In this document: positions 14,712 to 22,418 of the stretch, piece after piece
Layout of the letters: every line of letters starts with the position of its first letter
How positions within the stretch are numbered: the stretch's first letter is position 1
From: Desulfovibrio sp. Dsv1
GTDB taxonomy: Bacteria > Desulfobacterota > Desulfovibrionia > Desulfovibrionales > Desulfovibrionaceae
Assembly (NCBI GenBank): GCA_000403945.1
Contig: APFI01000024.1
Span: 1-32,423 of the forward strand
Length of the DNA: 32,423 bases
Direction: 5' to 3'
Translations under genes and position numbers: made by a program
Notes under the pieces: generated by a model
Databases searched by the model: none
What the model was told of the DNA's origin: nothing
What the model saw: only the letters and a program-made list of their open reading frames with translations

Positions 14712-17117
14712 GACGCCGTCCATAAATTCTGCCGCGAACTTTTCGGCCTTTTTCTGCTCTTCTGGGCCTTACTGCTCCTGCTCAGTCTGGCCAGCTTCGA
14801 TTCCAACGACCCCAGCTTTAATCATGTGGTCAGCAGCGCCGGGGAAGTGCAGAACAAGGCCGGATTGTTCGGCGCCTACGCGTCAGGCTTTCTCAACGAT
14901 GTCTTCGGCGTGGCCGCCTTTCTCTGGCCGCTGGTCTTCGGCGCGCTGGGGGCGGCCTATGTTTCCCCCGCCTATGCTATGCACTGGTGGCGATGGTGCG
15001 GCTTTTTCCTGCTGACCGTCTGTCTGCTGGTCACGGGTGCGGCATGGGATCTCTCGTTGGGCGATCTCTGGGGCGGGGGCATGGTGGGCAGCGCCCTGCA
15101 CAACAACGCCAATCGTTATCTGAGCCCTGGCGGTTCCGCACTGCTGTGGCTTTTTGTCCTGCTGGTGGGGCTGCAACTGGCCTGCAACATTTCCTGGTTC
15201 AGTCTGACGGAGCGCTTTGCCCATTGGCTGCGCGGCAAGCTTGAGAAACAGCTCGACGGCAAATCCCAAAACGTCGAAAAAAGCCCTGAAGCCGAAACCC
15301 CGCGCCGGGTTTGGAAGCTGTCTTGGCTGCCTCTGCTGCAGTGGACTTTTCTGGCACAGTGGCGGGACAAGCTGGGGGACATTCACCCCACCGCCGATTC
15401 CTTGCCTGAAGTTTATGAGGAAAAACGCACTGCCGGGGGCAGAGAAGACAGGGGTGCCCCCGTTGCCGTAAAATCCGTTTCCCATACTCCGCCCGCTGTG
15501 GATGAAGACAATGACGATCCCTTTGCAGTGACTGAAGATCTGAGCGGCGCGCCTGGTACCATTGTGACACCGGAAACGGAAGACTCTCGGGAAGAATACG
15601 CGCAGGACGCTCCCGTACCCGAGATGGCAGCGGAAAAAACCGAGCCCAAGAAGCATGTTTTGGGCAATCTGATCTCCGCCGCGCTCGGCAAAAAGGCTCC
15701 TGTGCCGCTACCCCCTCTGGATCTGCTTGCGCCGCCCCCCAGGACTGTTCATGGCGGCCGCGAGGATCGCGAGGGCAAGGGCAAGGCCTTGATGGTCTGT
15801 CTCAAGGATTTCGATATTCAGGGCGAGCTGGTGCGCATCACCCCCGGACCGGTGGTGACCATGTATGAAGTACGCCCGGCCCCCGGCATTAGGGTCAGCC
15901 GCATCGCCAATCTCAGCGACGATCTGGCCCTGACGCTCAAAGCCATGGCTGTACGCATTCAGGCGCCCATTCCCGGTTCGGATACTGTGGGCATTGAAAT
16001 CCCCAATGACAACCGCGAGACCGTCAATTTCCGGGAACTGGCCGCCTCTGATGCCTTCCGCAAGGGCTGTGGACCGCTGACCATGATTCTCGGCAAGGAC
16101 ATTGCGGGCAAGCCTTTTATGGCCGATTTGACTCGCATGCCGCATCTGCTGGTGGCCGGCGCTACAGGTGCGGGCAAGAGCGTCTGCCTCAACGGCATCC
16201 TGATCAGCCTGCTGTATCGCACTCAGCCGCAGGACATGCGCCTTTTGCTGGTGGACCCCAAGCGCATTGAAATGGCGGTCTACGCCGATGAACCGCATCT
16301 GGTTCATCCCGTGGTCACGGAAATGTCCGAGGCCAAAAACGCCCTGGATTGGGCCGTACATGAAATGGACCTCCGCTACGAGGTCATGGCCCGCATGGGC
16401 GTGCGCAACGTGGCGGGCTTCAACCAGAAACTGGCAGCGTTTAAAAACGAACTGCCGCCTGATTTCGCGGACCTGGAGCCTTTGCCCTATCTGGTTATTG
16501 TCATTGACGAACTGGCCGATCTGATGATGACCGCCGCTCGCGAGGTGGAAACCAGTATCGTGCGTCTGGCCCAGTTGGCGCGCGCAGCCGGCATTCACAT
16601 GATTCTGGCCACCCAGCGACCCAGCGTGGATGTGGTTACGGGCCTGATCAAAGCCAACTTTCCCTGCCGGATCTCCTTTCAGGTCACTTCCAAGCATGAC
16701 TCGCGCACCATCCTGGATCAGGTGGGCGCCGAACATCTGCTGGGCCGTGGCGACATGCTTTTCAAGCCAAGCGGCGGCCGTTTGCAGCGCCTGCACGGGC
16801 CGTTTCTGAGTGACGAAGAAGTACAGTCCGTCGTGGCGCATTGGAAGAGGCATCTGAGCCCCTCCTACCAAGTGGATTTCGCCCAGTGGGGCGTGGAAAC
16901 CGCTTCAAGCCAAGGAGGCGGCGGGGATGCGGCCCAAGATCCTTTATATACCGAGGTGCAGGCATTTGTCAGCGAGCAGGGACGGGCATCCATCTCTCTC
17001 GTGCAGCGGCGTTTCAAAATCGGTTTCAACCGCGCCGCCCGTCTGGTGGAACAGTTGGAGATGGATGGCATTATCGGTCCGGCCGACGGCAGCAAGCCCC
17101 GGCCTGTGGTCAGATAA
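14709..17117 (+). CDS. ftsK: DNA translocase FtsK, apparently with ACG start codon
   Basis: A divisome-anchored, ATP-driven DNA pump that moves chromosome termini through the closing septum toward XerCD/dif. From 14709 it has 802 residues: four N-terminal membrane helices, an acidic linker (about 180-310), and the RecA-like motor with Walker A GATGAGKS (about 484-491) and LLLVDPKRIE. VIDELADLMM and LARAAGIHMILATQRPS follow, and the DNA-reading winged helix lies at the end (QRRFKIGFNRAARLVEQLE). The first helix (LFGLFLLFWALLLLLSLASF) is encoded upstream of the earliest standard start (GTG 14826), and no ATG, GTG or TTG lies between it and the efp stop. GGGAGGG ends seven bases before ACG 14709, followed by DAVHKFCREL, so ACG is the likely start. 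Using 14826 would delete the first helix. Confidence 0.9.
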   Translation, partial: TDAVHKFCRELFGLFLLFWALLLLLSLASFDSNDPSFNHVVSSAGEVQNKAGLFGAYASGFLNDVFGVAAFLWPLVFGALGAAYVSPAYAMHWWRWCGFFLLTVCLLVTGAAWDLSLGDLWGGGMVGSALHNNANRYLSPGGSALLWLFVLLVGLQLACNISWFSLTERFAHWLRGKLEKQLDGKSQNVEKSPEAETPRRVWKLSWLPLLQWTFLAQWRDKLGDIHPTADSLPEVYEEKRTAGGREDRGAPVAVKSVSHTPPAVDEDNDDPFAVTEDLSGAPGTIVTPETEDSREEYAQDAPVPEMAAEKTEPKKHVLGNLISAALGKKAPVPLPPLDLLAPPPRTVHGGREDREGKGKALMVCLKDFDIQGELVRITPGPVVTMYEVRPAPGIRVSRIANLSDDLALTLKAMAVRIQAPIPGSDTVGIEIPNDNRETVNFRELAASDAFRKGCGPLTMILGKDIAGKPFMADLTRMPHLLVAGATGAGKSVCLNGILISLLYRTQPQDMRLLLVDPKRIEMAVYADEPHLVHPVVTEMSEAKNALDWAVHEMDLRYEVMARMGVRNVAGFNQKLAAFKNELPPDFADLEPLPYLVIVIDELADLMMTAAREVETSIVRLAQLARAAGIHMILATQRPSVDVVTGLIKANFPCRISFQVTSKHDSRTILDQVGAEHLLGRGDMLFKPSGGRLQRLHGPFLSDEEVQSVVAHWKRHLSPSYQVDFAQWGVETASSQGGGGDAAQDPLYTEVQAFVSEQGRASISLVQRRFKIGFNRAARLVEQLEMDGIIGPADGSKPRPVVR

Positions 17118-17145
17118 CGCGCTGATGATTCAGCGGAGGTTCGAT

Positions 17146-17823
17146 ATGCGTATATCCGGCATGCTCACCGCAGCGGGCATTGCGCTTTGCGCGCTGTTCT
17201 GGCTGTCCCCCGCCATGGCGGATGATTTGGCTTCCGCCATTCAGCAACGCTATGAGACGCTGAAGTCCTTTTCTGCGGATTTTGAACAGGCGCTCACTCA
17301 CAAGGAAAGCGGTTCTGTGGAACAGCGGCGGGGCAGTCTGCTGTTTCAGAAACCCTTGCTGATCCGCTGGCAGACCGCCAGGCCGCATGAGGAAACCCTA
17401 GTGGTCACGGCCAAGGAAATCTGGGATTATCTGCCCGACGAGGAAGTGGCTTATCGCTACCCGCCCAGCCTAGTGCGCGATTCACGCAGCATTATCCAGG
17501 TAATTACCGGCCAGGCGGCGCTGACCAAAGATTTTGAAGTGAAGCCCGAAGGCGAGGAGCAGGGCTTGGCCAAGTTGCGCCTGTATCCCAAAGAACCAGC
17601 GCCGCAGATGGTGGAAGCCCTGATTTGGGTGGAGCCAAGCAGCGGCTACATTCGCCGGGCCAGTATTGTGGATTTTTACGGCAATACCAATGAGGTGCGC
17701 TTTACCTCCTTCAAACCCGACGCGCGTCTCAAGCCCTCGGATTTCAGCTTTACACCACCCAAGGGTATTGAGATGGAGGATCGCATTGACAGGGATGTGC
17801 CGGAGCGGGAACTCTTCAAGTAA
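17146..17823 (+). CDS. lolA: LolA-type outer-membrane lipoprotein carrier protein
   Basis: A 225-residue periplasmic chaperone that ferries lipoproteins from LolCDE to the outer membrane. The signal peptide covers about residues 1-26 (hydrophobic ALCALFWLSP, cleavage after AMA). The mature part shows the LolA pattern: YETLKSFSADFEQ, GSLLFQKPLLIRWQ, a region of alternating beta strands, and NEVRFTSF near the end. GGAGG precedes ATG 17146; an in-frame start at 16927 lies deep inside ftsK and is rejected. It lies 28 bases after ftsK and before a bidirectional terminator. LolA and BamD in one window both imply an outer membrane. Confidence 0.9.
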   Translation: MRISGMLTAAGIALCALFWLSPAMADDLASAIQQRYETLKSFSADFEQALTHKESGSVEQRRGSLLFQKPLLIRWQTARPHEETLVVTAKEIWDYLPDEEVAYRYPPSLVRDSRSIIQVITGQAALTKDFEVKPEGEEQGLAKLRLYPKEPAPQMVEALIWVEPSSGYIRRASIVDFYGNTNEVRFTSFKPDARLKPSDFSFTPPKGIEMEDRIDRDVPERELFK

Positions 17824-17837
17824 AGTTGCAATCAGTA

Positions 17838-17883
17838 AAAATAGCGGTCCGGAGCAAGCATATCTGCCCTAGACCGCTATTTT
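17838..17883. terminator. Bidirectional terminator between lolA and the nitronate monooxygenase gene
   Basis: A perfect 12-bp inverted repeat AAAATAGCGGTC/GACCGCTATTTT (17838-17849 with 17872-17883) has a 22-base loop and A/T ends on both sides. It lies between two convergent genes and can serve both. Confidence 0.85.
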
Positions 17884-17909
17884 GGCATTCAAGCAGCGCG
17901 GCTTCCCGA

Positions 17910-19082
17910 TCAGCTCATCTGGGTTTGTTCAGGCTTGTTGCCGTATCCCAGCATAGATTGCATGTTCTGCACACCCTTGCTCAGTGAATTCATGGCGTCG
18001 TCGAATTCACGCTGCAGGGAATCCATCAGTTCATGCACGGAAATGATCTTGTTCACCCGGAAGACATTGGCTCCGCAGAAGGCGAAACCGCGCTCCAGAT
18101 TACCGCGCATGGCGCTAATCAGCGCCTGGGCGATGCAATACGGGGTCTCTTCCTGCTGACAGGTGCTGACGCAGTGGAAAATGCACTTAAAGGGTTTTTT
18201 CAGCCCCTCACGCGCGGCATTGATAAAATCGTTGGTCAATGCGCGGCCCGGCATGCCCACAGGACTACGGATGATGGTCACGTCTTCCTGCTTGGCCGCA
18301 AGATAGCTTTGCTTGAAGCGATCATCCGCGTCGCATTCATGGGTGGCCACAAAGCGCGTTCCCATCTGGACGCCGGCGGCTCCCAGATCCAGAAATTTTT
18401 TAATGTCCGCGCCGGTGTATACGCCACCGGCCGCGATAATCGGCACAGCACGACCGAACTTGTCTTCAAAGGGTTCGACCGCTTCCACCACTTCGGGTAC
18501 CAAGACTTCCAGAGCGTGCGCGGAATCCTGGATTTCCTCGGGCTTGAAGCCCAGATGACCGCCCGCTTTGGGGCCTTCCACCACAAAGGCGTCCGGCAGA
18601 TAATTGAACCGGGAGAGCCATTTTTTGGCAATAACTGTGGCGGCCCTGCCGGAGGAAACAATGGGAACGAGTTTGGTTTTAAACTCTTCCTTCTTTTCCT
18701 CGCAGAGCTGCAGCAGGTGGCGCGGCATGTCCAGCGGCAGTCCCGCGCCGGAAAAAATGATATCCGCCTTGTGCTCAATGGAGGTGCGCACCATCTGGCT
18801 GAAGGTGGTCAGAGCCACCATGATGTTGACGCCGATAATGCCGTTGGAAAGTTTGCGGGCCTTGATAATTTCATTGCGCAGGGCGCGCAGATTGGCTTCC
18901 AGAGGATTTTTGGCCACATCCGGCTCTTTCATGCCGATCATGGCTCCGGCAATAACGCCGATGCCGCCCTGGTTGGCGACAGCCGACGCAAGACCGGAAA
19001 GAGATATTCCCACGCCCATGCCGCCCTGCACGACGGGTATTTTAGCCGTGAGATTGCCGATTTTTAAATAAGGGAAGGGCAT
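17910..19082 (-). CDS. Nitronate monooxygenase-family FMN enzyme
   Basis: A 390-residue TIM-barrel FMN protein of the 2-nitropropane dioxygenase/nitronate monooxygenase/FabK superfamily. Motifs: VVQGGMGVGIS near the N-terminus, IIFSGAGLPLDMP, EGPKAGGHLGF (with the likely catalytic His), the phosphate-binding IIAAGGVYTGADI, and GAAGVQMGTRFVATHE. A C-terminal stretch with several Cys (CVSTCQQEETPYC) follows, which simple nitronate monooxygenases lack. True substrates cannot be read off; a FabK-like enoyl reductase or another flavin oxidoreductase is possible. The start is ATG 19082 with GGAGG upstream; an in-frame start at 19196 would add 38 odd residues. Transcription may begin from the AT-rich region upstream. 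Confidence 0.82.
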   Translation of the reverse strand: MPFPYLKIGNLTAKIPVVQGGMGVGISLSGLASAVANQGGIGVIAGAMIGMKEPDVAKNPLEANLRALRNEIIKARKLSNGIIGVNIMVALTTFSQMVRTSIEHKADIIFSGAGLPLDMPRHLLQLCEEKKEEFKTKLVPIVSSGRAATVIAKKWLSRFNYLPDAFVVEGPKAGGHLGFKPEEIQDSAHALEVLVPEVVEAVEPFEDKFGRAVPIIAAGGVYTGADIKKFLDLGAAGVQMGTRFVATHECDADDRFKQSYLAAKQEDVTIIRSPVGMPGRALTNDFINAAREGLKKPFKCIFHCVSTCQQEETPYCIAQALISAMRGNLERGFAFCGANVFRVNKIISVHELMDSLQREFDDAMNSLSKGVQNMQSMLGYGNKPEQTQMS

Positions 19083-19502
19083 TGTGACAAGACCTCCGTC
19101 CTGAACCAGTGCGGGACCGCCGTCGGTCCCCGGCCGGCATCTGATGGTTCCCGCATCTCCAACAACTAGCATAGAACGAAAAATCACAAGGCGCAATAAG
19201 ACGGAACGGATAACTGCAAATTTTTCATACCGAACCGCATTCTGTCCGTCCTGCTTATCATGTCGTTCATTGCAGAATATTAATAACTATACTGGAAAGA
19301 CTGATTTTTCAGAAGCCATTTTCCCGCAGTATGTTATCATCCTGATCGTTTTTCCTGAATTTTCATATTTATTACGTCTGTACATAACTGAGTCACCATC
19401 ATATTTCAGCCTATATTTATAAGAACGACAAAGAATTGGTCAAGAATAGTCAATGCGGGTACGGACGGGAGAACGGAAACCAAATACTGTATGCGCCCGT
19501 GT
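19083..19502. other. AT-rich intergenic region, no gene
   Basis: The stretch from about 19180 to 19440 is much richer in A/T than its neighbours. An open frame at 19144-19422 lacks a ribosome site and family resemblance, and I reject it. The region holds the putative minus-strand promoter at 19416-19443. No convincing terminator for addB is visible. Confidence 0.5.
19416..19443 (-). promoter_or_regulatory. Possible promoter for the nitronate monooxygenase gene
   Basis: On the minus strand, TTGACC (19443-19438), a 16-base spacer and TATAAA (19421-19416) lie in the AT-rich gap. The resulting leader would be over 300 bases, which is unusual. Confidence 0.4.
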
Positions 19503-22418
19503 TCAGGCCGCACACAATCCGGCATACGGGCACCAAGCGCAATGCCTTTCGGGCCGGGCCGCGAAATGCGGAGCGTTTTCCAGATGACGCAGTGCCAGCG
19601 CTAGGCTGAGGTCGCAGTAGCAGAGGGCATCCGCCAGATCTTTATCCGCCAGCCCCCCGAAAAGTGGGATTTCCGCCCCATCTTCTTTAAGTTCCACCAG
19701 AGCGGCATCACCGGGATTTCCCATTTTTTTGGCCATGATCATGGACAGGTAACAGGGCAATTGCAGGCTGGGCAGACGCTCGCGCAATTCCTCAAACAAT
19801 GCTTCCAGAGAAGCGTCCTGCTCCGTGGCACAGGCCAAGGCTACTTTCTGAAAGAAGGGAGCGTCAGTCCAGAGCCCGCCGTCGTGCCGTTTGATGCCGC
19901 CGGTCTTGTAGTCCAGCACATGCAGCATGCCGTCGCGCCGATCCAGACGGTCCAAAGTGCAGGTAAAAGTATAACTGCGTCCGTTAAACGCCAGATCCGC
20001 AGTCAGCTTTTCTTCCAGAGCCAGGATCAGCGTGCTCGTGGGCTGTCGCTCCAGAAAGCGCTCCAGGCGCAACGGCGCGGCTGTTTCCAGCATCAGGTAA
20101 CTGTCCGCCGGAAGAAGGCGACGCAGATCCGCCGCTTCCAGAGCCTCGCAGAAGCGAGCCCGCACGGTATCCATGGAAATGTCGCCCCGCCGCACTTCCT
20201 TATGTAGATAGGGTTCGTACAGCGCGCGCAACGTATTGTGAATGCATATGCCCACGGCCGCCGGATCGTCGCCTTCGCTGATTTCCCGCTGGGGTGCGAG
20301 GCGGCAGAGGTATTGCCAAGCGAAGCGCAAGGGGCATTGCAGATAAACATCAAGGCGAGTGGCGGAAAGCGGTTCGCGCAGGAGCTTTTGCACAGCCGCG
20401 TCCAGGCCCGTCCGGCGCTCCAAGCTTTTGGGCCGGGTTTGTGTGGCGCGCACCGTGCAGCGCGCCACAGCTAGCGGTGCTTCACCGGGTGTGAGCAGCG
20501 CGCCCCGACGCTGTTCCTCCTCCCAGATCAACTGCTCCACAAAGCGACTGCGGCTTTTTTTGCCGTCAAAGAGCGCGGAGCGGCTGATACCTTCCTGCCA
20601 GAAGAAATGCACTTCATCGGCCCCGGCGCACAAACGGTAGAACGTATGCGCCGCCGTGCGCTCGCGGCGGCGGGCATCGGGCAGGCCCAGAACTTGGCGC
20701 AGGGAATCCGGCAGCAACGGGTCCTGAGCCGGATTGCCGGGCAGTTTGTCGTCCGTGGCATCCACGATCAGCACGCGCTCAAAGTGCAGCATGCGGGTTT
20801 CCAGCATCCCGAGCACCTGCAGACCCGTGAGCGGCTCAGCCTCGAAGGGCACGCGCTCCTGTTCCAGCACTTGGCGGGTGATGCCGTGCAGCACGGTCGG
20901 CGGAAAGGGCGTTTGCGCCAAGCAGGTTTCACGCAGAATGGGTTCGGCGTGGCGCATCAGACGGTACATAACTTCCGCGTCCAGAGGAAAATGCCGCCAC
21001 ATCTCGCCGCCGTGGGCCAGCAGGCAATCACAGATGCCGCGCAGGCATTTGGCCATGTCCGCTGTGGTACGTGCGGCGGACACGGCGTCCACCATGACTG
21101 ACAGGCAGCGGGAAAACAGCGCGGCCAGAGGCTCGGGCAAGGTGGTGCGGCATTCGTCGGCCAAGGTTGGCAGATCCACAAAACGGCTGCCTGTGCGAAC
21201 CAGATTCTCCATCCGGCGCAGGGCGTCGCGCAACGGCAGGCTGCGGCCGTTCGCATCATCCACCTTGAGCATGTTCAGATAGGGATGCCGCAGACATTGC
21301 AGCAGATCACGCCAGTAATAACGCCCGTCCTCGGAACACCCGGCCTGCAGGCGCAACAGGGCGTCCAGCAGGCGGTTGAGGGGCGAGCGGGGCAGGGGAT
21401 ACCCCATGGACACGTTGACGTCTTTATCCGGCAGATGATGCAGCACGGGCATGAGCAAGGCGCTGTCCGTCAGCACCACAGCGGTGGAAGGCATAACGGC
21501 ATCCGGGCTGCCAGCCAGGGTCTCGCGCAGGGCCTGGAGTTGCGAATGGCAGTCATACCCGGCAAAGAAAGACAAACGCGGCTTATGCGCCGCTTCCTGA
21601 GGATCGAGTTCCACAGCCAGGCGTGCGCGGGCCTGCCAGCGGCGTAGCCAGGCTGCGTGTTCGGCGCAGGCCCAGTGCGCGGGCGCATTTCCGGCCAGAG
21701 CCGGATCACTGTGCAGGCAAACGTGCGCTCCCGCCCGCCAGAGAGCGCGCAGAAGCCTGTCCTCCGTGCCGGTCAGCACGGAAAAGCCGGCCATCAGCAC
21801 CGGCCTGTCCGGGGCGGGGACTAGCAGCGGCGGAATTTGCGCCGTCTGGCGGCTGGCCATGTACTGATCCAGGCCCGGCGTGGTCCATTGGCGCTCGTCC
21901 AAGGCTTTCAGATAGGCGCGGCCGATCCGCCCCAGCGCTCCCAGCAGGGCCGCCGCAGGCGCGGCCACTTCATTTTCCACGTAGGCCAAGTCAGCGGCTT
22001 CCAGTCCCTGACCAAGCATTTCCTCCAGCAGGGCGACCAGACGCAGCCCCCAAGGCAAAAAAAGCGCCATGTCCATGCGCGTGAAACGGGCGGAAAGGGC
22101 TGCGTCCTCCCTGGTCAGAGACTGGACGCAGCCGTGGAGCAGAACCACGCGGTCCAGCAGGTTGGCCGTATGCAGCGGCGCATCGCTGGCGCCGCTCCGC
22201 CAGATCTTCACTATCTCGGACAGCGTGAGAACTTTGGGCAGCAGGCGCGGTCCGCCTTCTTGGGCATAGAGCTGCAGAAGATAGCGCCAGGGACGATTGT
22301 GCGGCACGATCAGCAGGGCCGAGCCGGGCCGTCCGTCGCTACATTCTTCCAGCATTGCTTTAAGATCGGGCAAAAAGGCTCGCTGCCAGGGAAAAATCGA
22401 AAAGGGCGTCGTGCTCAT
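19503..22418 (-). CDS. addB: AddB-like helicase-nuclease subunit with Fe-S nuclease domain
   Basis: A 971-residue partner of AddA in double-strand-break resection. The C-terminus is a PD-(D/E)XK nuclease (RLDRRDGMLHVLDYKTGG) clamped by an iron-sulfur cluster. One Cys lies upstream in VYLQCPLRFAWQYL and three at the end in CAWCPYAGLC (C-x2-C-x5-C), the AddB/Cas4 arrangement. The N-terminal part is a degenerate superfamily 1 helicase fold without a clear Walker A, and ARRRERTAAHTFYRLCAGAD belongs to it. ATG 22418 has GGAGG seven bases upstream and overlaps the addA stop by four bases; an in-frame start at 22454 is disfavoured. It is shorter than Bacillus AddB (about 1160 residues), as in many proteobacterial forms. 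Confidence 0.87.
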   Translation of the reverse strand: MSTTPFSIFPWQRAFLPDLKAMLEECSDGRPGSALLIVPHNRPWRYLLQLYAQEGGPRLLPKVLTLSEIVKIWRSGASDAPLHTANLLDRVVLLHGCVQSLTREDAALSARFTRMDMALFLPWGLRLVALLEEMLGQGLEAADLAYVENEVAAPAAALLGALGRIGRAYLKALDERQWTTPGLDQYMASRQTAQIPPLLVPAPDRPVLMAGFSVLTGTEDRLLRALWRAGAHVCLHSDPALAGNAPAHWACAEHAAWLRRWQARARLAVELDPQEAAHKPRLSFFAGYDCHSQLQALRETLAGSPDAVMPSTAVVLTDSALLMPVLHHLPDKDVNVSMGYPLPRSPLNRLLDALLRLQAGCSEDGRYYWRDLLQCLRHPYLNMLKVDDANGRSLPLRDALRRMENLVRTGSRFVDLPTLADECRTTLPEPLAALFSRCLSVMVDAVSAARTTADMAKCLRGICDCLLAHGGEMWRHFPLDAEVMYRLMRHAEPILRETCLAQTPFPPTVLHGITRQVLEQERVPFEAEPLTGLQVLGMLETRMLHFERVLIVDATDDKLPGNPAQDPLLPDSLRQVLGLPDARRRERTAAHTFYRLCAGADEVHFFWQEGISRSALFDGKKSRSRFVEQLIWEEEQRRGALLTPGEAPLAVARCTVRATQTRPKSLERRTGLDAAVQKLLREPLSATRLDVYLQCPLRFAWQYLCRLAPQREISEGDDPAAVGICIHNTLRALYEPYLHKEVRRGDISMDTVRARFCEALEAADLRRLLPADSYLMLETAAPLRLERFLERQPTSTLILALEEKLTADLAFNGRSYTFTCTLDRLDRRDGMLHVLDYKTGGIKRHDGGLWTDAPFFQKVALACATEQDASLEALFEELRERLPSLQLPCYLSMIMAKKMGNPGDAALVELKEDGAEIPLFGGLADKDLADALCYCDLSLALALRHLENAPHFAARPERHCAWCPYAGLCAA

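Noticed and set aside
15708..16871. 387-codon minus-strand frame within ftsK
   Set aside because: It is an antisense shadow of the FtsK motor domain; the composition is typical of reverse-strand noise in GC-rich DNA.
18033..19067. 344-codon plus-strand open frame opposite the nitronate monooxygenase gene
   Set aside because: It is the antisense shadow of a recognised enzyme and has no family features or ribosome site.
19144..19422. 92-codon frame in the AT-rich gap
   Set aside because: There is no Shine-Dalgarno, no family resemblance, and it overlaps likely promoter sequence.
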